DNA of 64,000 nucleotides from an uncultured Odoribacter sp. Lineage in GTDB: Bacteria; Bacteroidota; Bacteroidia; Bacteroidales; Marinifilaceae. Positions 8,643 to 17,519 of this stretch are shown here, one piece after another. Location: assembly GCA_910578985.1 (NCBI GenBank), contig CAJTSF010000001.1, positions 1 to 64,000 of the forward strand, read 5' to 3'. The stretch's first letter is position 1, and every line of letters starts with the position of its first letter. Both the position numbers and the translations under genes were made by a program. Below the pieces are notes generated by a model that was not told where the DNA came from, did no database searches, and was given only the letters and a program-made list of their open reading frames with translations.

Positions 8643-10223
8643 ATGAAACTGAAAACATTTATCGTATTCATATTGTCAGCCGCCTTTCTTAGCAGTTGCG
8701 GCAACTTTTTGGACCCGAAAGCCAAAAGCGAGTTTGTCCCCAAAGATGCGGCTTCGCTGAACGAACTGTTACTGGGTGAAGCCTATCCCCGTTACAGCCA
8801 AACAGAATTGAACGTTTTTCTCGGCTTGTTGGACGACGACGTAGACGGAGCCCCCTACCAAAAACCATACCAAACGGTCAATCCCAATCTTTGGCTGGCA
8901 GCCTTTACATGGCAACCGCTGATGTATGACCAGATGCTGGAGGCCAGCAACCGCAATTACTCCACCTACAAAAATTTCTATAATCTCATTTTGGGAGCGA
9001 ACGCAGTGCTGGACTACATCGGCGACATGAACGACACGGACCTTGACATGGTTCACTCGGTAACGGCGCAAGCACTGACCTTACGGGCTTTCTACTACCT
9101 GACCCTGGTCAATATCTTCGGCGCACCTTACAATCATGACAAGAACGCCATGGGCGTCCCCTTGAAGTTGAACAGCGGCGTGGAATTGAAAGACCTGGCA
9201 AGGAACTCCGTTGAAGAGGTATATGCCCAAATCGTCGCCGACCTGAAGGAAGCGGAACGCCTCTACCATCTGCTGCCGAAAGAACAGCAATGGGAACCGA
9301 ACTACCGCACGAGTCTGCCCATGGTGCAACTGTTGCTCTCCAGGACGTACCTGTACATGGAACAGTGGAAAAACGCAGCGAATTACGCAGATTCCGTCAT
9401 GCAAAACAAGAATTTCGAATTGCTGGATCTGAATACGGTTGCCGACCAAAACAGCATAGGCGAACCCGTTTACATGACTTACCATGCCTATCAAACTTCA
9501 ACGGAGGTCATTTTCCTGTATTTCAATGTAGACGACTGCGTAAATTGGTTATACAACAAAAGAGCGGCAGAGACGGGACAAGCAAAGGAACATTCGTATT
9601 TCCGGGCGTCCACCGGACTGATGAATAGTTTTGAAGCAACGGATTTGCGCAAAACCCGCTATATCAGCCGCAGCAACTACCAGGCTCCCGGAGAAGACGG
9701 ACTGATGCCACAGGCATTTGGAAAAATCACCATGAATGAACGCAGATATTACCAACCTCTCCTTAACGGAACATTGGACTTCGGAAGAAGCCTTCGTTTG
9801 TCGGAAGCTTATCTGAACTATTGCGAGGCGAAAGCCATGCTGGCACAAGAAGGCAATGCGGCAGCCCTGCCGGACGCCATCGCAGCGCTGGAAAAATTAC
9901 GCCAAAAACGGTTTGCCCCGGAAGAGTACACCGCAGCAAGCATCGCGGACGCGGAGAGCTTCATCCGTTTTATCCGGGAGGAACGGCGGAGGGAGTTGTG
10001 CTTCGAAGACCACCGCTGGTTTGACTTGCGCCGTTGGGGAATGCCGGAAATCCGACACACCTGGTATCCGGATGAAAATACGAAAATCGTCTATACGCTA
10101 CAAAAGAACGACCCCGGCTACACCCTACCGCTTCCCACAACTGCCCTGGAGCAGAATGCCTACCTGCGCCAAAATCCATTGGCGGAAGCCCCACGTGTCG
10201 GAACAAATACTGCAATCAACTAA
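8643..10223 (+). CDS. SusD/RagB-family nutrient-binding lipoprotein (locus 1)
   Basis: This 526-residue surface lipoprotein forms the lid of the SusC pedestal-bin complex. The lipobox LSSCGN places the lipidated Cys at about residue 19. The typical C-terminal RagB/SusD block is present (RFIREERRRELCFEDHRWFDLRRW, read as two overlapping parts, about residues 440-463), as is the TPR-like middle. It starts 12 bases after SusC and is followed 12 bases later by a lipoprotein gene, so the group is one operon. The N-terminal KDAASLNELLLGEAYPR segment resembles the equivalent region of the locus 3 SusD. Confidence 0.9.
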   Translation: MKLKTFIVFILSAAFLSSCGNFLDPKAKSEFVPKDAASLNELLLGEAYPRYSQTELNVFLGLLDDDVDGAPYQKPYQTVNPNLWLAAFTWQPLMYDQMLEASNRNYSTYKNFYNLILGANAVLDYIGDMNDTDLDMVHSVTAQALTLRAFYYLTLVNIFGAPYNHDKNAMGVPLKLNSGVELKDLARNSVEEVYAQIVADLKEAERLYHLLPKEQQWEPNYRTSLPMVQLLLSRTYLYMEQWKNAANYADSVMQNKNFELLDLNTVADQNSIGEPVYMTYHAYQTSTEVIFLYFNVDDCVNWLYNKRAAETGQAKEHSYFRASTGLMNSFEATDLRKTRYISRSNYQAPGEDGLMPQAFGKITMNERRYYQPLLNGTLDFGRSLRLSEAYLNYCEAKAMLAQEGNAAALPDAIAALEKLRQKRFAPEEYTAASIADAESFIRFIREERRRELCFEDHRWFDLRRWGMPEIRHTWYPDENTKIVYTLQKNDPGYTLPLPTTALEQNAYLRQNPLAEAPRVGTNTAIN

Positions 10224-10235
10224 AAAACAAAGTCT

Positions 10236-11402
10236 ATGAAACAACATCTATTATCACTATTCGCCGCGAGTCTCATCCTTCTGTCGGCAGGATGTTACAG
10301 CGAAGAGCAGCCGACCCCTTCGGGAAACTATTCCACACTTCGATTCGAATTCCCGCAAGGCGATAACCCCTGGGATTATGATGCGGAAAAGATCTATCAG
10401 GACTATAACGTGTATCTGTTGTACAAGGGAATCACCGATTATGACTTAAACCGCAAGTGGACCTCGTTGGGCAGCGGTTCGCTCTACAGCGGAAAAGACT
10501 TAAATGACGAGCAAGCGGAATTTTATATCAATTTCTTCAAAAACCACATCTTCCATTTCATCAGTCCGGAACTGGCACAGGATGCCTTGCCTGTCAAAAT
10601 CTATATGCTGGATGATTTTAGAACTGTCAAGGAAGATAAGCCGGGAACTGGGACTGGGACCGGAACAGGGACCGGAACGGGAACCGGAACCGGAACAGGG
10701 ACTGGAACCGGAACGGGAACCGGAACAGGGACTGGAACCGGAACCGGAACAGGGACTGGAACCGGAACAGGGACAGGGACTGGAACAGGAACGGGGACCG
10801 GAACTGGAACTGGGACAACCCCTGTAGATCCGAATTTTGTTCCCTTGAAAACCGATGGATTCGATTATTGGGCAGTGTCCTTTACCGCATCGGAAATGGC
10901 AAATAAGGACAAAAAAGCCTACAAAATCAAACGTTGCACCTTCTTGACCAAAATGTTTATTACAGCACTTATGAAAGGGCAGCTTAATGAACCTAAAGAA
11001 ATGGAGAACGGTATCGATTTCAAAACAAAGTATTTGACAGATAAAAAATACGAGAATGATAAAAATTACTTTGTCAACCGCGGTTTTATCGAACGAATAA
11101 GTCCGACCTTCACTAATGTTGGCAGCAACGGCAGACCAACCGATTTTTCCAGACCCATATCTTATCTCTCCGAGTACACATTGGAAACAAACAGTTATCC
11201 GGATGAAAAGACCTCCAGCAAATCATATGTCTATTTCATCACCTACCTGAGAGCCGCTCTCTGGTATTCCCCAGAAGAATTTCAGGAGAAGTATCCACTG
11301 GAGACTTTCCCCTTGGTGAATGAGAAATTCAACCTTGTGGTGAACCATATGAAAGAGTTAGGATTCGATATCGAAGGTATCGTAAACGGACCGGAAGAAT
11401 AA
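10236..11402 (+). CDS. SusD-adjacent lipoprotein with 29 Gly-Thr repeats
   Basis: This 388-residue predicted lipoprotein has the lipobox LSAGCYS (Cys at about residue 20). Residues 137-194 consist of 29 consecutive Gly-Thr dipeptides that separate an N-terminal domain from a C-terminal one. Its place right after SusD, and the C-terminal sequence ending in [26 protein letters not shown], resemble the putative zinc-metallopeptidase lipoproteins (Peptidase_Mx1 type) often found at this position. No HExxH is present, so if related it has lost catalysis. The repeat looks like a flexible linker that would hold the distal domain away from the membrane. Function is unknown; a role as an accessory substrate-binding surface protein is inferred from position. 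The locus 3 lipoprotein at 51018 is the positional counterpart and has no repeat. Confidence 0.8.
   Translation: MKQHLLSLFAASLILLSAGCYSEEQPTPSGNYSTLRFEFPQGDNPWDYDAEKIYQDYNVYLLYKGITDYDLNRKWTSLGSGSLYSGKDLNDEQAEFYINFFKNHIFHFISPELAQDALPVKIYMLDDFRTVKEDKPGTGTGTGTGTGTGTGTGTGTGTGTGTGTGTGTGTGTGTGTGTGTGTGTGTGTGTGTGTTPVDPNFVPLKTDGFDYWAVSFTASEMANKDKKAYKIKRCTFLTKMFITALMKGQLNEPKEMENGIDFKTKYLTDKKYENDKNYFVNRGFIERISPTFTNVGSNGRPTDFSRPISYLSEYTLETNSYPDEKTSSKSYVYFITYLRAALWYSPEEFQEKYPLETFPLVNEKFNLVVNHMKELGFDIEGIVNGPEE
10644..10817 (+). repeat. Hexanucleotide tandem repeat (29 x GGRACN) inside a lipoprotein gene
   Basis: Twenty-nine in-frame GGRACN hexamers encode (Gly-Thr)29. The third codon positions vary (GGA/GGG; ACA/ACC/ACG/ACT), so the array is not a pure simple repeat, though higher-order copies such as GGAACCGGAACAGGGACT recur. 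Changes in copy number would keep the frame and alter linker length only. Confidence 0.95.
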
Positions 11403-11408
11403 ATGCCA

Positions 11409-11442
11409 AGCGTGTGGGTTTGCACCCACACGCTTTCTCTCA
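11409..11442 (+). terminator. Intra-operon hairpin/terminator before tlpA-like gene
   Basis: A perfect hairpin with 11-base arms (AGCGTGTGGGT / ACCCACACGCT) and loop TTGC lies right after the lipoprotein stop, followed by a T/C-rich stretch. It lies between two genes of the same direction, so it may terminate partially and lower expression of the thioredoxins. Confidence 0.7.
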
Positions 11443-11462
11443 TTTTTATATTCCAAACTGCC

Positions 11463-12488
11463 ATGAAATCCATACTGTTCATCCTCAGTTTGTTGCTCCC
11501 TTTGTTCATCTCCGCCCAAACGGCAGAAAGCGCGGAAGAAATTTTAACCGCCTACGAGAAGTATCAAGCTACCCCCAATGCCAACAAGACCAGAAATGAC
11601 TGCCACTTTGTGCTGCAAGGAGGCACCTATGTCATCGCCCGATGCGGGAATACACCGGATACGGAGTTATTGACCGCCCGACTTCCCCGAATCGATATCG
11701 AGGATTCCACGGTGATTGCGTTCATGCAGGAATACGGAGCCGACAAGTTCACGGATTATTATTACATGTTGCTCTGCCTGCAAAAGGGGGATTCTTTCGA
11801 CGACGCCCGCGACGGCATCTCTTTCTCCACCCGCTTTCCAAGCAGGGCATTGAATGAAAACGATTATGCCAAATTACAAGATGTATTTTCCAGCCGAAAC
11901 ACGTTGCTGCATGCCACTTACCTGGAAAAAATGAAGTTCCTGTTCCAAAATTACGGCTGCACGGATAAAATGACTAACTTGCAGCCGCTGATAGAAAAAG
12001 AGGTGGCAGAAAGTCCTTTGAAAACGGAAATCTTAGAACTGTATGCCCGTTATGCTCCCTTACGTCGAGGCTCCCGCGCTCCTCTGATTATCGGGAAAGA
12101 CCGGGATGGGAAGGTTTTTACCTCCCGAAGACTCGCCGGGAAAACCATCGTGGTGGACGTGTGGGCAACTTGGTGTTGCAACTGCATCGAGAAGATGCCA
12201 AAATTCATTCGGTTGTCCGAAGAGTTCCGCGACCGTCCGGATGTGGTGTTCATCGCTCTCTCCATCGACCGTCAGCAAGCACATGCCCGCTGGTTGCAAG
12301 CATCGGAGAAGTACGGGATAACAGCCATCACCCAGGTCATCGCCGACCCGACATTCGAAAGGGACTACTGCATTGCCGGCATCCCTCGCTACATTGTCAT
12401 CGACGGGAAAGGACGCATTGTATCGGCATTCGCCCCCGGACCGGGCGAAGAATTGAAAGAATTAATTTTACATACCCTGAAGAAATGA
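11463..12488 (+). CDS. TlpA-like thiol:disulfide oxidoreductase
   Basis: This is a 341-residue exported thioredoxin-fold protein. A signal peptide (about 1-19, MKSILFILSLLLPLFISAQ) is followed by a helical domain of about 190 residues unlike known enzymes, and then a TlpA/AhpC-TSA domain (about 205-341) with the active site WATWCCNC (redox Cys 238 and Cys 241, with an extra Cys 239 between them) and the cis-Pro segment GIPRYIVID. The ATG at 11463 begins the signal peptide; an in-frame ATG at 11403 is rejected because it would put 20 residues before it and lies within the hairpin. It overlaps the next thioredoxin gene by four bases (ATGA). A role reducing disulfides in the periplasm or in imported peptides is inferred. 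Confidence 0.85.
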   Translation: MKSILFILSLLLPLFISAQTAESAEEILTAYEKYQATPNANKTRNDCHFVLQGGTYVIARCGNTPDTELLTARLPRIDIEDSTVIAFMQEYGADKFTDYYYMLLCLQKGDSFDDARDGISFSTRFPSRALNENDYAKLQDVFSSRNTLLHATYLEKMKFLFQNYGCTDKMTNLQPLIEKEVAESPLKTEILELYARYAPLRRGSRAPLIIGKDRDGKVFTSRRLAGKTIVVDVWATWCCNCIEKMPKFIRLSEEFRDRPDVVFIALSIDRQQAHARWLQASEKYGITAITQVIADPTFERDYCIAGIPRYIVIDGKGRIVSAFAPGPGEELKELILHTLKK

Positions 12489-13507
12489 AAAAAAGCATCC
12501 AAGTGTTTTTACTGCTGTTTTGCTTCTGTAGCTACGGCATCGCACAAGAATCCAAAGGAATCCGTTTCGAGGCTCTCTCTTTGAAAGAAGCCCTGGCGAA
12601 AGCGGGGCAAACGGGCAAGAAGGTATTTATCGACTGTTATACGAAGACTTGCGGTCCGTGCAAGTATATGGCAAAGTATATTTTCCCGTTAGAAGAGTGC
12701 GGAACGTATTTCAACCACCATTATGTCTGCCTCATGAGAGACATGCAAGAGGGAGAAGGCATCGAGATTGCCCAAAAATACCGGGTACGCATCTACCCGA
12801 CATTCTTAATACTGAACCCCGACGGCAGCCTCTATTGCTGCATGGAGGGCGGGGCGGTGTCGAAACCCGAAGATGATTTCGTGGGAAAGGTGAAGGACGC
12901 CGTCCGCCTGAGCGAAATGAACCGCGCATACGAGGCAGGCAAACTGTCGGGTGAATCCATGCAGGAGTATATCACACTGTTGCGCCGGAAAGACAAAAGA
13001 CAGTTGGAACGGGTGCTGAACGACCAAATGCCACCGCTGGGCGTGGAGGCGCTGTCCGAACCGAAAAACTGGCAAATCATCCGGGAAGAGGTCACCGACT
13101 ACGGTTCACGGTTGTTCCGCTATCTGTTGGAAAACAGGAAGGCATTCGAGAAAAAAGTCGGGGAAGAGGAAGTGGAAAGTAAAATCGTTTCCGTTTATCG
13201 CAACCATTTCCGCATCGTCAAACGGATGTGCAAAGATTTCCGTCAGCCCATTTCAGACTTGAAAACATTGGAAAAGGAAGGCTACCCGGAGGTGAAGGCG
13301 TTGCATTATTGCATGCTGTTCCGGGAAATCATCAACAGCGAAGGGTCGGGTCGAACGCGAGAAATCATATCCGCCTTGAAGAAGTTGCCCCGGGAATTTC
13401 CCGATGCCAAAGAACGGCGACAAATCGCGGAAGAATTAACCGGCATCGAGAAAATCGCCACTCCCACACAACTGGCTGAAATCCGACGCTTGAAAGCGAA
13501 TCTTTAA
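12485..13507 (+). CDS. Exported thioredoxin-family protein
   Basis: This 340-residue protein has a signal peptide (about 1-21, ending GIAQ), a thioredoxin_7/DsbD-gamma-like domain (about 25-140) with the classical CGPC at residues 56-59 and cis-Pro in YPTFLI, and a helical C-terminal half without recognised domains. Its start overlaps the stop of the TlpA-like gene (ATGA), implying translational coupling. A homologue with the same architecture, WCGPC and a helical tail, ends the locus 3 operon at 46140. Reduction of disulfides in imported or cell-envelope proteins is the likely activity. Confidence 0.85.
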   Translation: MKKSIQVFLLLFCFCSYGIAQESKGIRFEALSLKEALAKAGQTGKKVFIDCYTKTCGPCKYMAKYIFPLEECGTYFNHHYVCLMRDMQEGEGIEIAQKYRVRIYPTFLILNPDGSLYCCMEGGAVSKPEDDFVGKVKDAVRLSEMNRAYEAGKLSGESMQEYITLLRRKDKRQLERVLNDQMPPLGVEALSEPKNWQIIREEVTDYGSRLFRYLLENRKAFEKKVGEEEVESKIVSVYRNHFRIVKRMCKDFRQPISDLKTLEKEGYPEVKALHYCMLFREIINSEGSGRTREIISALKKLPREFPDAKERRQIAEELTGIEKIATPTQLAEIRRLKANL

Positions 13508-13512
13508 TCAAA

Positions 13513-13561
13513 CTACCGGGCAGAAATCCTGTCATATGCGAATTTCTGCCCGGTAGCTTTT
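13513..13561. terminator. Terminator between convergent thioredoxin-fold genes
   Basis: The inverted repeat CTACCGGGCAGAAAT / ATTTCTGCCCGGTAG (15-base arms, 14-base loop) is followed by CTTTTT on the plus strand. It ends SusCD locus 1 and may also serve the minus-strand gene at 13578. Confidence 0.85.
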
Positions 13562-13577
13562 TCCCGAATTTTCCGAA

Positions 13578-14936
13578 TCAAAGTCTTTTCAACATTTCCT
13601 CCAATTCCACGGGCGGCACGTGCGATTCGACAATCCGTCCTTTCCCGTCTATCAAAATCAATTGAAAGACCTTGTGCGATTCATAGTGGTAAGCCTTTAG
13701 GAAAGACGCAACATCATCCGAAAACAGATGCAGCCCGCATTGCACCTGCTTATTCCCGATGGCTTTCTCCCACCCTTCACGCCCGTCCTCGAGATACAGA
13801 TTGACAAGCGCCACATTCTTTTCCTCAAACAGGGGCTGCAATTGCTTCAGGCGTTCAAACTGCTGCATACAAGGATGCAGATTCAACCACAGATAAATGC
13901 AGACATTCCGCCCTTTGAAATCCTTCAACGAGTACGATTTCCCCGCCGCATCTTCACCATGGAAAGCAATCGCCTCCGCACCGGGAGCAATGGCAGCCCA
14001 TGAATCGTAAACAGCCAGGTAGCGTGCCAGCAATTTTTTATCGGTGACATAATGCCGATAGAGTTCATCCAACTCTCCACTGTTCCGAATGCCATACCGA
14101 GCAATGTGTCCCTGTGCCAATATAAAAAGCAATTCCTGCTTCAAGGCTTCGTCCTTGAAATGCTCTTGGATATATTCCATCTGCTTCATCGTTCTGGGAT
14201 AAAGGTCGTAAACTGCCTCCTCACGCTGTACGAAGACATCCACAGCGGCAAATAATACCTTCCGATATTCCTCCAGACACAGCAGTTCCGAATCTTCCCG
14301 GAACAATTCCCGAACGGCGGCATAGTAGGAATCGTCAGGGACGTACTCCCGGTTTGCCATCTTCGCGTGCATCGCGGGATAATTAAACAGTGCCGAACCC
14401 AAGGTGTATTTTATCCGGTTCCTCTCTAAACGGACAAACCTATCGCTCTCTTTTACCAGTTCGTCCCGGCAGCTATCAAGCAGTTTCCCGTTCAGGATTT
14501 CCTGTTCCTTCAAACGGGCAAGGAATGCCGGAAACTCCAACGCATAATCCCGGCGGGACAGGTCGGTGATTTTCGCTTTTGCCAAGTATGCAGTTATCGC
14601 CGGGCGGGAATCATTGCTTTTCAATGTGTTTTGCAAACTGTTTCCGTCATACGACAAACGCAGGCTATCCCCTCTTTCCACATACATCTGTTTCCTCTCC
14701 TGAAAACCATGCTGAAAGGTCAAAATAGCCGCTTCCCTGTCGTCAAGCACATATTCGGCATGCTTTTTTTCATCAAACCGGAAGCCGTGCATCTTCCCTC
14801 CCGGGCAGAAAACCGTCAAACCGTACTGAGGCACCCGCTCCACATCAACGGACACCCATATCCTGTCGGGGCTTTTTACTTTGGCTACCGCACAAGAACA
14901 AAACAAACACACCATCAAAATCCATCTGTAATTCAT
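13578..14936 (-). CDS. TlpA-like protein with degenerate active site
   Basis: This 452-residue exported protein has a signal peptide (about 1-18, CLFCSCAVA), an N-terminal beta-rich region of the kind seen in DUF4369-type TlpA proteins, a helical middle and a C-terminal thioredoxin fold (about 315-452). The position normally occupied by WCxxC reads LNLHPC, so the first redox cysteine is replaced by Leu and only the second Cys remains. The usual cis-Pro before the ILID strand is also absent (KVFQLILIDGKGRIV). It is therefore unlikely to be a normal dithiol oxidoreductase and may bind thiols or substrates non-catalytically. It converges on SusCD locus 1 and is probably functionally linked to it. 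I see no clear promoter upstream. Confidence 0.75.
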   Translation of the reverse strand: MNYRWILMVCLFCSCAVAKVKSPDRIWVSVDVERVPQYGLTVFCPGGKMHGFRFDEKKHAEYVLDDREAAILTFQHGFQERKQMYVERGDSLRLSYDGNSLQNTLKSNDSRPAITAYLAKAKITDLSRRDYALEFPAFLARLKEQEILNGKLLDSCRDELVKESDRFVRLERNRIKYTLGSALFNYPAMHAKMANREYVPDDSYYAAVRELFREDSELLCLEEYRKVLFAAVDVFVQREEAVYDLYPRTMKQMEYIQEHFKDEALKQELLFILAQGHIARYGIRNSGELDELYRHYVTDKKLLARYLAVYDSWAAIAPGAEAIAFHGEDAAGKSYSLKDFKGRNVCIYLWLNLHPCMQQFERLKQLQPLFEEKNVALVNLYLEDGREGWEKAIGNKQVQCGLHLFSDDVASFLKAYHYESHKVFQLILIDGKGRIVESHVPPVELEEMLKRL

Positions 14937-15054
14937 ATTCCGAAACTTTAATAATTAAATTTCAAATTCATTCACCTCTATAAAATCCCTAAAGATGAAA
15001 AACGGGTGACAATCGGAAAGAGAAAATTAGCATGCGGATAAAAAGATTGTTTCG

Positions 15055-15062
15055 TATCTTTG
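15055..15062 (+). promoter_or_regulatory. -7 element of the FeMo-co-binding-type gene
   Basis: TATCTTTG lies 25 bases before the ATG at 15088 and matches TAnnTTTG. A TTAG 24 bases upstream is only a weak -33 candidate. Confidence 0.5.
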
Positions 15063-15087
15063 TCGGATAAAACAGAATTTGAAAACG

Positions 15088-15492
15088 ATGAGAATGATTG
15101 CTATCCCGACGCGGGAAGGACAAGTGGACGACCATTTCGGACACTGCGCCTACTATACGGTATATACCGTCGATGAAAAAGAGGAAATCGTGAAGACCGA
15201 ACGCCTGGATTCGCCGGAAGGCTGCGGCTGCAAATCGGACATCGCCGAGAAGATGCAGGCGATGGGCATCACGCTGATGCTGGCGGGCAACATGGGAGAC
15301 GGGGCTTTCCACAAACTCCGCACCCACGGCATCGAGGTGGTCAGAGGATGCAGCGGCCCCGCGGAGGAGGTCATCCAACGGTATCTGCGCCACGAACTGA
15401 AGGATTCCGCCATCGCCTGCGACCACCACGATTGCGGGCACCACGGGGAGGAAAAAGGGAAACCGAGTTTCAGGGTCATAACAGATTTTTAA
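15088..15492 (+). CDS. NifX/NafY-type iron-molybdenum cofactor-binding-like protein
   Basis: This 134-residue cytosolic protein belongs to the dinitrogenase iron-molybdenum cofactor family (PF02579), which occurs widely in anaerobes that do not fix nitrogen. Family features are MIAIPTREGQVDDHFGHC (about 3-20), AGNMGDGAFHKL (about 70-81) and the short RNase-H-like fold. The C-terminus carries a metal-ligand-rich CDHHDCGHHGEEKG (about 112-125). The ATG at 15088 fits the promoter better than an in-frame TTG three codons earlier. It is probably a metal or Fe-S carrier; the specific client is unknown. No nif genes are nearby. Confidence 0.8.
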   Translation: MRMIAIPTREGQVDDHFGHCAYYTVYTVDEKEEIVKTERLDSPEGCGCKSDIAEKMQAMGITLMLAGNMGDGAFHKLRTHGIEVVRGCSGPAEEVIQRYLRHELKDSAIACDHHDCGHHGEEKGKPSFRVITDF

Positions 15493-15502
15493 CACGGAGG
15501 CT

Positions 15503-15532
15503 TTTAGGTTTCGGCTTTTTGTTGTAACTTTG
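15503..15532 (+). promoter_or_regulatory. Promoter of the etfBA-acyl-CoA dehydrogenase operon
   Basis: TAACTTTG at 15525-15532 matches the -7 consensus, with TTTA at 15503-15506 as a -33 candidate and an 18-base spacer. The start codon of etfB is 58 bases downstream. Confidence 0.65.
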
Positions 15533-15590
15533 CTCATTCAAAACGCCTTGAAAACAGAGTTTTAAATTTGTAAACTAATTAGTAATCAAT

Positions 15591-16463
15591 ATGAAAGGAC
15601 TGAGAATTGTTGTTCTGGCCAAGCAAGTTCCCGACACGAGAAATGTGGGAAAGGATGCTATGAAGGCGGACGGAACGGTAAACAGAGCAGCACTGCCTGC
15701 TATTTTTAACCCCGAAGATTTGAATGCGCTGGAACAGGCATTGAGATTGAAAGACAAGGTGGAAGGCACTACGGTACATATCCTGACCATGGGTCCCGGA
15801 CGGGCAGCCGAGATTATCCGCGAGGCGATGTTCCGCGGGGCGGACGGCGGGTATCTGTTGTCGGACCGTGCCTTTGCCGGTTCGGATACATTGGCTACCT
15901 CTTACGCGCTGGCTTGCGCGCTTCGCAACCTGGAGACGGACCTGCTGATTTGCGGACGCCAGGCGATCGACGGCGACACGGCGCAGGTGGGACCGCAGGT
16001 GGCTGAAAAATTAGGCTTGCCGCAGGTGACTTACGCTGAAGACATCCTGGATTGCACGGAGGGAAAAATCACCATCAAGCGCCGCCTGGAAAGGGGCATC
16101 GAGGTGGTGGAGGCACCGGTGCCGTGCGTCGTGACGGTGAACGGCTCGGCAGCTCCGTGCCGCCCGCGCAACGCCCGCCAGGTGATGAAATACAAGTATG
16201 CCCGCGCCGCACAGGAGTTGCAGGATGTGAACGAGGATTATATGAGCCTGTTGAACGAACGCCCCTACCTGAAGATTACGGAATGGAGCGTGAACGACAT
16301 CCGATGCGAAGCCCATGAACTGGGGTTGAGCGGTTCGCCGACGAAGGTGAAGACCATCGAGAACGTGGTGTTCCAAGCGAAGGAGGCGAAAGTGCTGGAG
16401 CCGAGCGATGAAGCAATTGATGGCATGATGAAGGAGTTGATTCTGAACCATACCATCGGGTAA
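15591..16463 (+). CDS. etfB: Electron transfer flavoprotein subunit beta
   Basis: EtfB forms the FAD/AMP-containing electron carrier with EtfA and exchanges electrons with the acyl-CoA dehydrogenase encoded two genes on. The 290-residue protein shows the family start LRIVVLAKQVPDT, the nucleotide-binding FRGADGGYLLSD and LICGRQAIDGDTAQVGPQ, and VPCVVTVNGS. In anaerobes this type of Etf can support flavin-based electron bifurcation (NADH to ferredoxin plus crotonyl-CoA); whether this one bifurcates cannot be decided by eye. It is the first gene of the operon, 27 bases before etfA. Confidence 0.93.
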   Translation: MKGLRIVVLAKQVPDTRNVGKDAMKADGTVNRAALPAIFNPEDLNALEQALRLKDKVEGTTVHILTMGPGRAAEIIREAMFRGADGGYLLSDRAFAGSDTLATSYALACALRNLETDLLICGRQAIDGDTAQVGPQVAEKLGLPQVTYAEDILDCTEGKITIKRRLERGIEVVEAPVPCVVTVNGSAAPCRPRNARQVMKYKYARAAQELQDVNEDYMSLLNERPYLKITEWSVNDIRCEAHELGLSGSPTKVKTIENVVFQAKEAKVLEPSDEAIDGMMKELILNHTIG

Positions 16464-16490
16464 TTTAACATTTCCAAATCAGAGAAGAAA

Positions 16491-17510
16491 ATGAACAGCG
16501 TATTTGTATATTGCGAAATAGAAGAGGGTGTTGTTGCCGACGTAAGCCTGGAATTGCTGACCAAAGGGCGTACCCTCGCCACCGAACTGGGTGTGAAACT
16601 GGAAGCCGTCGTACTGGGAAGCAACCTGAAAGGGGTTGAGAAGCAAGTGTTCCCGTATGGGGTGGATGTGGTATGGGTAGGCGACGACAAGCGCCTGTAT
16701 CCTTATACGACCCTGCCGCACACGTCCATCTTAGTGAACCTGTTCAAGCAGGAGAAACCGCAGATTGCCTTCATGGGCGCATCGAGCATCGGGCGCGACC
16801 TGGGTCCCCGGGTGTCCTCCGCATTGCACAGCGGACTGACGGCGGACTGCACGAGCCTGGAAATCGGCGATTACGAGGACAAGAAGAACGAGAAAGTGTA
16901 CACGAACCTGCTGTACCAGATCCGTCCGGCATTCGGCGGAAATATCGTGGCGACGATTGTCAATCCGGATTGCCGTCCGCAGATGGCTACCGTGCGCGAG
17001 GGAGTGATGAAGAAGGAGATTTTCAACGCCAGCCATCAGGGCGAGGTGAAAACCATCGACGTCGATAAGTTCACGGCTCCGGAGGATTTCGTCATCCACG
17101 TCATCGAGCGCCACATGGAGAAGTCGAAGGTGAACCTGAAAGCGGCTCCGATTGTGGTGGCAGGCGGATACGGAGTGGGGTCGAAGGAGAATTTCCAGTT
17201 GCTGCACGAACTGGCAGCCGTGCTGGGCGGCGAGGTGGGCGCTTCGCGTGCCGCCGTGGACGCGGGTTTCTGCGAGCATGAACGGCAAATCGGACAGACG
17301 GGTGTGACAGTGCGCCCGAAGCTGTACATCGCCTGCGGTATCTCCGGACAGATTCAGCACACGGCAGGCATGGAGGAGTCGGCCATGGTCATCGCCATCA
17401 ATACGGACCATAACGCGCCGATCAACAAGTTTGCCGACTATGTCATCACGGGTGACCTGAATGTCTTGATTCCGAAGATGATACAGTATTATAAGAAGAA
17501 CAGTAAATAA
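16491..17510 (+). CDS. etfA: Electron transfer flavoprotein subunit alpha
   Basis: This is the 339-residue FAD-binding subunit of Etf. The C-terminal FAD domain is intact, with GEVGASRAAVDAGF, QIGQTGVTVRPKLYIACGISG (the long conserved stretch around residues 262-282), QHTAGM and an acidic/Asn NTDHNAPI loop. The length is usual for anaerobic EtfA without an N-terminal ferredoxin domain. It starts 27 bases after etfB and ends 9 bases before the acyl-CoA dehydrogenase, so all three are co-transcribed and probably form one complex. Confidence 0.93.
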   Translation: MNSVFVYCEIEEGVVADVSLELLTKGRTLATELGVKLEAVVLGSNLKGVEKQVFPYGVDVVWVGDDKRLYPYTTLPHTSILVNLFKQEKPQIAFMGASSIGRDLGPRVSSALHSGLTADCTSLEIGDYEDKKNEKVYTNLLYQIRPAFGGNIVATIVNPDCRPQMATVREGVMKKEIFNASHQGEVKTIDVDKFTAPEDFVIHVIERHMEKSKVNLKAAPIVVAGGYGVGSKENFQLLHELAAVLGGEVGASRAAVDAGFCEHERQIGQTGVTVRPKLYIACGISGQIQHTAGMEESAMVIAINTDHNAPINKFADYVITGDLNVLIPKMIQYYKKNSK

Positions 17511-17519
17511 TTTTGAACT

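Noticed and set aside
10644..10817. CRISPR array or microsatellite phase-variation switch
   Set aside because: There are no spacers, so it is not CRISPR. The unit is six bases, so slippage cannot switch the reading frame.
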